Assembly (NCBI GenBank): GCA_018818835.1
Contig: JAHIRD010000158.1
Location: 1-50,637 of the forward strand
Direction: 5' to 3'
Length of the DNA: 50,637 nucleotides
From: Pseudomonadota bacterium
GTDB lineage: Bacteria > Desulfobacterota > Desulfobacteria > Desulfobacterales > Desulfolunaceae
Positions 43,867 through 50,637 of this stretch are shown piece by piece. Each line of letters opens with the position of its first letter. Position 1 is the stretch's first letter. The translations under genes and the position numbers were made by a program. Under the pieces are notes generated by a model. That model did no database searches. It saw nothing but the letters and a program-made list of their open reading frames with translations, and was not told where the DNA came from.

Positions 43867-45234
43867 ATGAAAAAATCCCGCAATCGCTATGTTTACGCCA
43901 TAGGCATCACGCTTTCGGCATGGGCATTATGGGCTGGCCGGAATATCCTTGCCAGCCTGTCCATTATAGCTACCTTCATCATCCATCTCTGGAGACGCTC
44001 CCTGGAAAATCAGGTCCGTGAACAGACCCTTGAACTCCATAAACAGATAGAGATATTGAAACAAAAACAAACCCCATCACCGGACACACCCACGATTCAG
44101 GAAACCATGTCTGTCTGCTCCCAATTTGCAGGGGGACTTGCCCACGATTTCAACAATATCCTGTCGGGCCTGATCACCTTTCCCGAAATAATCCTGATGG
44201 ACCTCCCGGAAAACAGCCCCCTTGTCAAACCCCTCAATGCCATCTTACGTTCAGGCCTGAGGGCCTCGGGCCTTGTCTCGGATCTTGTTGCGATTTCTAA
44301 AGGGATTTCTGGCGATAAGACGGTCATGAATGTCAACATGGCAGTTGAACATTTTTTATTATCAGAACCCTTCACAGATATCCGGGTGTCATTTCCAAAA
44401 CTTCACATCGAAACTGAGCTCGATCCCCGTCTATTGAATATCATGTCCTCATCCGATCATGTGGAAACCATTGTCAAAAACCTGATTGTCCAAGGATATG
44501 AATCAACCATGGGCGAAGGCACACTTTGTATCAAAACCGAAAACAGATATCTGGACACATCACCCGCAACCATGCCGGACCTGCCACCGGGAGAATACGT
44601 TTTACTTTCGGTCTTGGACAACGGTCTTTTCATTGCCCCCAAGGACATAAACCACATCTTTGAACCTTATTATTGCAAGAAAATGTTAGAACGCAGTTGT
44701 TCGGGCATGGGCCTTGCCGTTGTCTGGAACATGGTGAAAAATTCCAATGGGTTCATATCCGTCCGAAGTTCTGAGAAAGGTTCAGTGTTCGACATTTACT
44801 TCCCGACCTGCAGAGACACCCTGAGCTTAGAAAAAAGCGCCATCCAAGCCTCACGTGACCTGGCCGGAAAGGGTGAACATATCCTGGTCATTGATGATGA
44901 CGAGCTGCAACGGGAAATCGCAGGAAGCATTCTGGCCCGGGCCGGCTATTTTGCCCATGCTGTGCCCAGTGGAGAAGAGGCCCTAATATATCTCAAAGAA
45001 AATACAGCAGACCTTATTGTTCTTGATATGATCATGGCACCTGGAATCAGTGGCTATGAAACATACAAACGGATCATTCGCATTGCACCCGGCCAAAAAG
45101 CCATCATCGCCAGCGGGTTTGTCAGACCCGATGAGGTTGATGCTGTAAAGGACATGGGGGCTGGCCCCTATATCCGCAAGCCCTATACGGTTGAAGAGCT
45201 TCTTCGTGCCGTTAAATCAGAACTTGAGCGTTGA
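43867..45234 (+). CDS. membrane-anchored hybrid histidine kinase with a degenerate ATP site
   Basis: 455 residues from ATG 43867; no ribosome site is visible there, and a TTG at 43846 or the ATG at 43797 (after one slip) may be used. One or two N-terminal membrane helices (about 9-42) precede a coiled coil, the dimerisation H box with His93 in GLAHDFNNILSG, the ATPase region and a C-terminal receiver with Asp387 (LIVLDMIM). The N box reads NLIVQGYEST, so the metal-holding Asn is Gln209. The G1 box is DNGLFIAP and lacks the second glycine. G2 (SGMGLAVVWNMV) is kept. ATP use may be weak; a phosphatase or regulatory role is possible. Its 3' end overlaps pabBC by 23 bases. Confidence 0.85.
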   Translation: MKKSRNRYVYAIGITLSAWALWAGRNILASLSIIATFIIHLWRRSLENQVREQTLELHKQIEILKQKQTPSPDTPTIQETMSVCSQFAGGLAHDFNNILSGLITFPEIILMDLPENSPLVKPLNAILRSGLRASGLVSDLVAISKGISGDKTVMNVNMAVEHFLLSEPFTDIRVSFPKLHIETELDPRLLNIMSSSDHVETIVKNLIVQGYESTMGEGTLCIKTENRYLDTSPATMPDLPPGEYVLLSVLDNGLFIAPKDINHIFEPYYCKKMLERSCSGMGLAVVWNMVKNSNGFISVRSSEKGSVFDIYFPTCRDTLSLEKSAIQASRDLAGKGEHILVIDDDELQREIAGSILARAGYFAHAVPSGEEALIYLKENTADLIVLDMIMAPGISGYETYKRIIRIAPGQKAIIASGFVRPDEVDAVKDMGAGPYIRKPYTVEELLRAVKSELER

Positions 45235-47446
45235 TGGCCTGACAAAGGGCTGAGGCATCATTGAGTTTATTTCCGTCCAGGGATAACACGGGGACGGCCC
45301 CCATGAGGGAATTGCTTAAAAACACCTGGTCAAAGTCCGGGATATCACTGGGGAAAATTTTCAGGCTGACCGGTGTATATCCCCAGGTCCCGAGAAGGTC
45401 TATGATCTTCTTTTCCATGATCCCCTTGAGCACATGGGGGGATTCAGGACAGATCACATGTGTTCCCCGGACAAACAGAATATTGGCTGTATTTGTTTCA
45501 GAAACAGATCCGTCTTCATTCAAAATCAGGGCTTCATCTCCGCCCATGTCCATCACTTTTTTCCCCGCAAGATAATAATACTGATAGTTCAGAGATTTAT
45601 AATCCGCCAGAAAACTTTGCCGCGTCTGATCCCAGGCAATCAGATCAATCCCCGGTTTTTTGATCATATCAAGCCGATGGGTGTAGGGTCTTGCCATCAC
45701 AACAATCCGATTATCCCAGGGTGCTTTATCTCTGCTTCCCCGTGTGACTATGATTTTTACGGCAGCCACCTGGTTTTCCAGCTGACAGGCGCTGATCACC
45801 TGTCCTGTAATCATATCCCATGACAGATCCGGAAAGGGCTGGGGGAAAAAAGCGGACCAGGCCTTTTCAAGTCTGTGGATGTGTTTGTCCAGATCATGTA
45901 TGGCCCCTTTGTCCACCCGCAAGGTTTCGAAAAAGCCATGGCCGTATTGGGCTCCCAGATCCGTTAAGGGAATCCCTGAATCTTCTGATTTTGTGAGGCC
46001 CCCGTTCACCCAGACATAGGATTCCTTTGCCGAATCCTGGGCGTGTCCTTTCAATGTATCCAGCAATGTTTTTCCCTTGTGCAGGGTCTCGTGGTACTCA
46101 TCTTCCGGGTCCGAGTCAAAGACCACAGCCCCACCCACAGAAAAGACCAGACGGTCATTATGAATCGTGGCGGTTCGAATGGCAATGGAAAGGTCCATGG
46201 TGTCGTGAAAACCGATATAACCAATGGATCCGGTGTAGATGTGGCGACGATGGGTTTCAAGCTCGTCGATAATTTCCATGGACCGTACTTTGGGACAGCC
46301 TGTGATGGATCCTCCCGGAAAGGTGGCCCGTATAAGATCCACGGAATCCAAGCCCGAATCAAGGCGTCCTTCCACAATGGAAATCAAATGGTACACATTG
46401 GCATAGGCTTCCACCCGTTTGTGTTCCGTAACCGTGACAGACCCCCCTTGGCACACCTTTCCGATGTCGTTGCGCATCAAATCCACAATCATGGACAGCT
46501 CAGCATCATCTTTGGGGCTGCTGGCCAGGTCCTGTCTGAGCTGAAGGTCCTCGTCCCGTGTTTTTCCCCTGGGCCTCGTCCCCTTGATGGGCCGGGTTTC
46601 AACCAGATCCCCCTGTTGTTTGATAAAGCGCTCGGGCGATGTGGAGATGATCCAGTGATCACCGGCATTCACAAAAGCGAAAAAAGGCGCCGGATTCTTT
46701 TGGTACAAGGCCGTAAACAAGCCAAAAGGGCTGCCCTGAAATGCCGTTTCAAATCGTTGGGACATGTTTACCTGGTAAATGTCTCCGGCTGAAATATAGT
46801 CCCTGATTTTCCGGATACGTTCCATGTAAGATGGCTGATCGAAATTGGACCGGAAAGATTTACCCCCTGTAAAAGCCCCACATTTTTCAGCCGCCTTGCG
46901 TGCCATGGCCTTAAAATACTGACGGGTCTCATCAAAATCTTTTTCCGTGGCCCCACTTAATTTAAGAATGAAAAGACGGGTCTTCTGTGTCTGTTTATCA
47001 TGGACCACCAGGATGGAGGGTATGGTCAGATAAATGGAGGGAAGTGAAAGATCGTCAACGGATGTTCGTGGAAGGTGTTCGATGTCGTCTTTCAAATCAT
47101 AGGCCAGATAACCAAAAAGCCCTGCGGATACCGGCAGCGGAAAAACGATGTCCTTGTTTTTGAAGTGCCCGACGATAAGGCTTAGGGTATCGAAGGGATC
47201 GGCCTGGATCCGACAGGATTCAAAGGGGGTTCGCAGCTCCATGGTTTTCCCTTTCCCTGAGAAAATGAGCAAGGGCCTGACTCCAAGGATATGGTAACGG
47301 GCGCAATCCAGATCACCGCCACTCATAAGGCAGACCGTGTCCTTCTCCTTTGCAAAACGGGATGCAAAATCAATAAAGGGTTCATCCAGATAAAGGGCTT
47401 CTTCATGAAGCCCTGAGATTGTTCCCATGTGATTTAAAATATCCAT
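45212..47446 (-). CDS. pabBC: bifunctional aminodeoxychorismate synthase component I / aminodeoxychorismate lyase (PabB-PabC fusion)
   Basis: 744 residues. PabB occupies about 1-465: chorismate-binding core with catalytic Lys288 in RPIKGTRPRG, GGSITGCPKVRS and the AIRTATI strand. PabC (class IV aminotransferase fold) occupies about 480-744, with PLP-Lys617 (ADYKSLNYQYYYLAG) and the SETNTANILF strand. PabB and PabA make aminodeoxychorismate from chorismate and glutamine; PabC releases pyruvate to give 4-aminobenzoate for folate. The fusion is known in other bacteria. pabA ends 11 bases upstream, so both are in one operon. Confidence 0.95.
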   Translation of the reverse strand: MDILNHMGTISGLHEEALYLDEPFIDFASRFAKEKDTVCLMSGGDLDCARYHILGVRPLLIFSGKGKTMELRTPFESCRIQADPFDTLSLIVGHFKNKDIVFPLPVSAGLFGYLAYDLKDDIEHLPRTSVDDLSLPSIYLTIPSILVVHDKQTQKTRLFILKLSGATEKDFDETRQYFKAMARKAAEKCGAFTGGKSFRSNFDQPSYMERIRKIRDYISAGDIYQVNMSQRFETAFQGSPFGLFTALYQKNPAPFFAFVNAGDHWIISTSPERFIKQQGDLVETRPIKGTRPRGKTRDEDLQLRQDLASSPKDDAELSMIVDLMRNDIGKVCQGGSVTVTEHKRVEAYANVYHLISIVEGRLDSGLDSVDLIRATFPGGSITGCPKVRSMEIIDELETHRRHIYTGSIGYIGFHDTMDLSIAIRTATIHNDRLVFSVGGAVVFDSDPEDEYHETLHKGKTLLDTLKGHAQDSAKESYVWVNGGLTKSEDSGIPLTDLGAQYGHGFFETLRVDKGAIHDLDKHIHRLEKAWSAFFPQPFPDLSWDMITGQVISACQLENQVAAVKIIVTRGSRDKAPWDNRIVVMARPYTHRLDMIKKPGIDLIAWDQTRQSFLADYKSLNYQYYYLAGKKVMDMGGDEALILNEDGSVSETNTANILFVRGTHVICPESPHVLKGIMEKKIIDLLGTWGYTPVSLKIFPSDIPDFDQVFLSNSLMGAVPVLSLDGNKLNDASALCQAINAQVLI

Positions 47447-47457
47447 GAACTCTCCTG

Positions 47458-48078
47458 TTAAAACGTCCGGGTGACATGGTTAATTGATTTAAAATCATGG
47501 TTCAGGGGACCCTGTTTGAGAAAATTCTCGATCATGTTATAGCCGTATTCTGTTAAAAAACTTTCCGGATGGAACTGCACCCCGAACAAAGGATAAGCCC
47601 TGTGCTGGAGGCCCATAATGATATTCCCGTCACAAAAGGCGTTCATCACAAGATCCTGCTGGCCCGCTCTGGGCTCTATCATCAGGGAGTGATACCGGGC
47701 CACGGTAAACGGGTTTGGTATCCCCTCAAAAAGTCCTTTGCCCTCATGGATCACGGCGCTTGTCTTTCCATGCACAGGAACAGGAGCCCTGGGGGTGATT
47801 CCGCCAAAGGCTTCGTTGATACACTGCATGCCCAGACAGACCCCAAGAACAGGTATTTTCGTATAAAAGGCCTTGATTATAGGAATGGATATTCCGGCAT
47901 GGCTTGGATTTTTAGGGCCCGGGCTGATCAGAATGTAATCGGGATCAATGATTCCAGCCTGCCGGACCGACAGCTGATCACTTCTGAAGACCTTGACGGA
48001 CAGGTCGTACTGCCTGAACATCTGAACCAGATTGAACGTAAAGGAATCGTAATTATCTATGACAAGAAGGGTTGCCAC
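47458..48078 (-). CDS. pabA: aminodeoxychorismate/anthranilate synthase glutamine amidotransferase component PabA
   Basis: 206 residues from GTG 48078, with GGAGG 11 bases before; the longer frame begins inside the leader hairpin and lacks a site. Class I amidotransferase triad: Cys81 in VLGVCLGMQ, and His and Glu in VQFHPESFL. The N-terminus MATLLVIDNYDSFTFNL is typical. It supplies ammonia from glutamine to PabB. It could in principle also serve TrpE, since such subunits are sometimes shared, but its neighbour is pabBC. The operon leader has an attenuator-like terminator. Confidence 0.94.
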   Translation of the reverse strand: MATLLVIDNYDSFTFNLVQMFRQYDLSVKVFRSDQLSVRQAGIIDPDYILISPGPKNPSHAGISIPIIKAFYTKIPVLGVCLGMQCINEAFGGITPRAPVPVHGKTSAVIHEGKGLFEGIPNPFTVARYHSLMIEPRAGQQDLVMNAFCDGNIIMGLQHRAYPLFGVQFHPESFLTEYGYNMIENFLKQGPLNHDFKSINHVTRTF

Positions 48079-48096
48079 CGTGTGTATTACCTCCAT

Positions 48097-48138
48097 AAAA
48101 AAAAGAAACGCCACCCCGGAAGAGCCTGGGTGGCGTTT
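48097..48138 (-). terminator. intrinsic terminator in the pabA leader (candidate attenuator)
   Basis: On the minus strand, an 11-bp perfect stem AAACGCCACCC / GGGTGGCGTTT with a loop of 11 bases is followed by C and eight T, ending three bases before the pabA GGAGG. No upstream minus gene needs ending here, so it most likely conditions pabA transcription. Confidence 0.75.
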
Positions 48139-48206
48139 GCCTATTACATAACTCAGGAAAGTATAACAACGGAAGCCCTGCCTCCGGTATTGCTGAAATT
48201 TGCCGT

Positions 48207-48235
48207 TATTTATCCGAATCCAAGGAATATGTCAA
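48207..48235 (-). promoter_or_regulatory. promoter of the pabA-pabBC operon
   Basis: On the minus strand, TTGACA (48235-48230), 17 bases, TAAATA (48212-48207). Transcripts would start about 48200 and carry a roughly 120-base leader including the terminator. Confidence 0.6.
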
Positions 48236-48393
48236 GCCTAAATCAAAATTACAAAAACATATTGCTTATAACCGATGGTTTCATGGGAGGCTAAACTATT
48301 ACAAAAACTATTTATCAATACATTATTTGGTTGCTCTGTTGATAATTATAAAATAGATTAAAGGCAGAGGTTATTGTAATAATTTCTCATGCA

Positions 48394-48642
48394 TTGGGTG
48401 TCTGTATAGACTACCTGCTAAAAAACAATGAAAATACAGTGGTTGGCCAACAAAAGGAGTCAGAACTCCTGAACCATGTTGTACAGATAGACGAACTGCC
48501 CGATAAAGATCGCAGTATATTAAAAGAAATTCTTCAAGCGCCCATAAAAAACACCAATTTGAGGAACTCGCTATTAAATAGAGGGGTATTATGCAATACA
48601 ATAAAACGTCAGTCAGTGAACAGGAAAAATTCATTCTTTTAA
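48394..48642 (+). pseudogene. remnant of an XRE-type regulator C-terminus
   Basis: The open frame includes ELLNHVVQIDELPDKDRSIL (about 48454-48513), which resembles the helix found at the end of many XRE regulators. No HTH is present upstream, there is no ATG or ribosome site, and the frame overlaps the next gene. I read it as a decayed fragment. Low confidence. Confidence 0.35.
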
Positions 48643-48812
48643 AAATAAGAATGCTTCCACCTGATAAAATTGCCGAAGTGGCAGATTTTGTAGATTTTAT
48701 CAGTCAAAAAATAAGTGATCAAAAATTAGTTCAAGCCGCAGGAGAAATGGCGGAAAAATCGTTTAAAGAAGTCTGGGACAACACTGAGGATGATGTTTAT
48801 GACCAACTATAA
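48591..48812 (+). CDS. antitoxin-like protein (DUF2281-type) lacking its toxin
   Basis: 73 residues; GAGGGG before ATG. The pattern LPPDKIAEVADFVDFISQK then KSFKEVWDNTEDDVYDQL is typical of small antitoxins that precede MazF/PemK or PIN toxins. The following toxin frame is deleted (48815-48913), so this is an orphan. It may still bind DNA or a distant toxin. Confidence 0.7.
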   Translation: MQYNKTSVSEQEKFILLKIRMLPPDKIAEVADFVDFISQKISDQKLVQAAGEMAEKSFKEVWDNTEDDVYDQL

Positions 48813-48814
48813 CA

Positions 48815-48913
48815 ACGGTAGAAAAAGCCCTTGTAATCAGAAGGCTTGGCGAGCTTTCTGAGACTGACATTACAGCACTTGTGAGCAGCATACAAAAAAT
48901 TATCGGTCAGTGA
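48815..48913 (+). pseudogene. C-terminal remnant of a MazF/PemK-like toxin
   Basis: 32 codons in the +1 frame relative to the ATG at 48800 read TVEKALVIRRLGELSETDIT and continue to TGA at 48911. This matches the usual last segment of MazF-type toxins (I/VRRLGxLS). The first 80 or so codons are gone, so it should be inactive. Confidence 0.55.
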
Positions 48914-49011
48914 TTTCTTACACGTACCGTTTATTATTCCCTGTATAACACATTATTTACCTGCCCCCCTGATTCCTCGAGGCCGTAGCCGTAGGATGGG
49001 CAAAGCAACGC

Positions 49012-49296
49012 GTGCCCATCAATCTGATCCCCATCCCTAAACCAAGATCCAATAGCAATCCGTGCTTTTGGATAGAAGAATTAGATAAAGATGGTGAAAA
49101 AATAGCTCATATTGAATATGAGTCTGGTATGTATGGATATGGTGGACAATCTGATTATTCAGATTTTACAAATTTAAAAGATTATGTTCTGCACGGAATC
49201 GGATCTAAAAGTTCTGTGAGAATATTCCATAGTCCCCCTATGCCATTGATTTTGGATGCTGAAGACGATAGCGCCAATGATACAAACAACACATAA
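49012..49296 (+). CDS. hypothetical protein in an AT-rich island
   Basis: 94 residues beginning at GTG 49012, with no good ribosome site; the real start is unclear. The sequence (FWIEELDKDGEKIAHIEYES, MYGYGGQSDYSDF) looks protein-like and uses AT-rich codons unlike the housekeeping genes, pointing to acquired DNA. The upstream bases (GTAGGATGGGCAAAGCAACG) resemble a repeat common in many genomes. A hairpin with a GGGG/CCCC stem follows at about 49304-49330. No known family. Confidence 0.4.
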   Translation: MPINLIPIPKPRSNSNPCFWIEELDKDGEKIAHIEYESGMYGYGGQSDYSDFTNLKDYVLHGIGSKSSVRIFHSPPMPLILDAEDDSANDTNNT

Positions 49297-49455
49297 AAAT
49301 GCAGGGGGCCGCAAAAAGCCGCGCCCCTGATTTTGTGGGTTAGAATTCGGAATTATAGGTATCACTGGAATTCCAGTTGCATTTGGCAAATTAATCTCCG
49401 GATGAGGATGGTAAGCCCAATCTCCTGGGAATTCCGTATGTGAATGAACGCCCGG

Positions 49456-49908
49456 CTAAAGACCCATTAACCCGTCGGAACCTCGATAGACAGCAGGTCG
49501 TTTGCTCTCCCGTCTCTTGAGCAAAGTCAAAGATTCGGGGTTATGACCAAGCAGGACAAGGGCGCTGTTAATGGCTCGGCTCGGCAACAAATCGCCGCTT
49601 TCATATTTCTGGAATGCGCGAGGGCCACCGCCGATCAACAGCCCCGCAATTTCTTGTGTGATATGGAGTTTCTTCCGGATGCGTTTGATCTCCTCAGGCT
49701 CCAACAGTCCCTCAACCCTCGCTTTAAGCCGGTTCAACACCCGGTCAGATATTTTCATATCTGTTCCGGTGTGAATGCCTTCTTCAGATTGATCGCAATA
49801 CCATCCCGGCATTTCAAAAGTGATTGATTCGCCTTTGTAGGTCAACTCGATAGAACGTACCCCACGATGCATGGGTGCCCCTGTTTTTGGGCAGAAGGGA
49901 CTATCCAT
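49456..49908 (-). CDS. mqsA: MqsA-family antitoxin
   Basis: 150 residues from ATG 49908, with AAGGAGAAAGATA before it. An N-terminal treble-clef-like part (FCPKTGAPMHR, then GWYCDQSEE) and a C-terminal HTH (IRKKLHITQEIAGLLIGGG then RAFQKYESGD, about 88-118) match MqsA variants. The classical CPxC pairs are replaced by CPKT and CDQS, so zinc binding is probably altered. It neutralises MqsR and represses the operon. It overlaps mqsR by 8 bases. Confidence 0.92.
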   Translation of the reverse strand: MDSPFCPKTGAPMHRGVRSIELTYKGESITFEMPGWYCDQSEEGIHTGTDMKISDRVLNRLKARVEGLLEPEEIKRIRKKLHITQEIAGLLIGGGPRAFQKYESGDLLPSRAINSALVLLGHNPESLTLLKRRESKRPAVYRGSDGLMGL

Positions 49909-50218
49909 TATCTTTCTCCTTAAACGAAAGTAATAAAAACTCGGTAATGAGATCTGCGGTAAATTTGATATACAGAACACCAACCGGTGAGGGGACATGA
50001 TACACATCCTGCCATTGAGTATGATCGGTGTAACCTGTCATAGATTTGTAGAAGTGCTCTCGTCGCATGGCCTGTATTGTCGTCACGATTTCAGCACGGG
50101 CAAAACCCAGAGCGGCCGCGTTTCGAAGGGCAGTAGTTGTAGCAGACAACTTCTTTGTACTGTTAAAAACCGCCTTGAACGCCTCAAGATCGTATGTTGG
50201 TTTCCGCTTCTCCGTCAT
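49901..50218 (-). CDS. mqsR: MqsR-family mRNA interferase toxin
   Basis: 105 residues. The core EHFYKSMTGYTDHTQWQDVY is diagnostic of MqsR, a RelE-like ribonuclease that cuts mRNA (GCU sites in E. coli). The C-terminus VLYIKFTADLITEFLLLSFKE is the final strand pair. The toxin comes first and the antitoxin second, as in the known mqsRA order. No good ribosome site precedes ATG 50218, perhaps limiting toxin output. Confidence 0.93.
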   Translation of the reverse strand: MTEKRKPTYDLEAFKAVFNSTKKLSATTTALRNAAALGFARAEIVTTIQAMRREHFYKSMTGYTDHTQWQDVYHVPSPVGVLYIKFTADLITEFLLLSFKEKDNG

Positions 50219-50223
50219 AATTT

Positions 50224-50251
50224 ACCATACACCATTATGGTGTTTTGTCAA
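50224..50251 (-). promoter_or_regulatory. mqsRA promoter with palindromic operator
   Basis: On the minus strand, TTGACA (50251-50246), 16 bases, TATGGT (50229-50224). The spacer holds the palindrome ACACCAT-T-ATGGTGT (50229-50243), ideal for repression by MqsA. Confidence 0.7.
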
Positions 50252-50637
50252 GCCCCTGTAATTTTCGATATGAGAAGGAGGCGCGCAGAACAGGAGCACA
50301 AATCATTGCAATAAACTCATATCAATGTTCAGCTATTCAAAAACAAAGAGGACATGCAAATAATAAAAAAGCCAACCCAAAATATGTTCATAAACACTAA
50401 GTTTGCCTGACTCTCAACTTTTTTGAGTGGAAGCAGGTGGATTGAACATTAGAAATCCTGTTATTAATGTAAGTTCAACCAATTTTCATGAACAAAAAAA
50501 GGTATGTCGAGTAGACCGGTTTCTCCAATAATGGCAGCTTATTAACAACATGCTTTACTGACGCCTTGCCGCACGCGGCTACTACGTGACAGTCGTTTTA
50601 TGTTTTGCCATTACCGTTGTTACCGGCCCCTCTCAGA
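50252..50637. other. right-edge gap
   Basis: 386 bases upstream of mqsR. No gene, RNA or repeat could be supported on either strand. Confidence 0.5.

Larger units (their letters stand above)
48079..48590. other. pab leader and adjacent AT-rich gap
   Basis: It holds the pab promoter (48207-48235) and leader terminator (48097-48138) on the minus strand, then AT-rich DNA from about 48240 leading into the decayed regulator remnant. Confidence 0.6.

Noticed and set aside
46043-46792. 249-codon plus-strand frame
   Set aside because: Antisense to the PabB chorismate-binding core.

Overview
The window looks like chromosome of a mid-GC Gram-negative bacterium, most likely a sulfate-reducing Desulfobacterota member of the Desulfobacter/Desulfobacterium kind. 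This is inferred from the gene set: a PilVWXY1 minor-pilin block, CheA/CheD/HDOD/CheX chemotaxis genes, a DUF362 ferredoxin protein, FdhD, the order rplU-rpmA-obgE-proB-proA-nadD-rsfS-gpmI, and ftsE-ftsX-envC-S41 protease-yibQ. No rRNA, prophage, insertion sequence or CRISPR array was seen. One tRNA gene (tRNA-Ala, GGC) is present. Most genes lie on the minus strand.

Layout. 1-7056 (minus): a type IV pilus minor pilin operon, fimT-pilW-pilV-pilX-pilY1, then a small secreted protein and a secreted protein built of cysteine-containing 32-36 residue repeats that runs off the left edge. 7373-11683 (minus): an orphan gene, tRNA-Ala, a P-II-like small protein with a PTS IIA protein, a THUMP rRNA methyltransferase and a DUF362 ferredoxin. 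11908-12594 (plus): a YkgJ cysteine-cluster protein. 12615-18140 (minus): cheA-cheD-HDOD-cheY-cheX-cheB behind a near-consensus sigma70 promoter. 18655-19847: a zinc-ribbon protein and a fibronectin-III-like secreted protein, convergent on a shared terminator. 20206-26952 (minus): the rplU to gpmI housekeeping operon with several 4-base overlaps. 27095-32860 (minus): the ftsEX/envC/ctp/yibQ cell-division and wall-remodelling operon. 33174-36735: pyrE, a 36-codon membrane peptide coupled to fdhD, the ribosome GTPase ylqF and a PilZ protein. 36728-41932: prmA, a histidine-rich metal-binding protein, a VWA protein with four exact 101-residue repeats, trmH and an unknown acidic protein. 41969-43402: yhbY and a TetR regulator with palindromes near its promoters. 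43479-45234: a terminated leader or small RNA and a hybrid histidine kinase with a degenerate ATP site and a T9 tract at its 5' end. 45212-48235 (minus): pabA and a pabB-pabC fusion behind an apparent transcription attenuator. 48394-50251: toxin-antitoxin territory, with an orphan antitoxin beside a deleted MazF-like toxin and an intact mqsRA pair with its operator.

How the genes work together. The left block primes type IV pilus assembly and surface display. The che block is a complete kinase/adaptation/dephosphorylation module, but it lacks receptors, CheW and CheR here. FtsEX with the EnvC-like LytM protein should gate septal amidases, beside an S41 protease; both of these wall proteins carry SH3b-type domains. 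The PabA/PabBC pair makes 4-aminobenzoate for folate from chorismate and glutamine.

The observations most worth a second look are the cysteine-repeat protein at the left edge, the VWA 4x101 protein, the 36-codon ORF before fdhD, the terminated RNA before the kinase and the T9 frame break, the pab attenuator, and the CheA with a secretion-ATPase-like N domain. All family calls rest on reading the translated sequence by eye; no database search was run.
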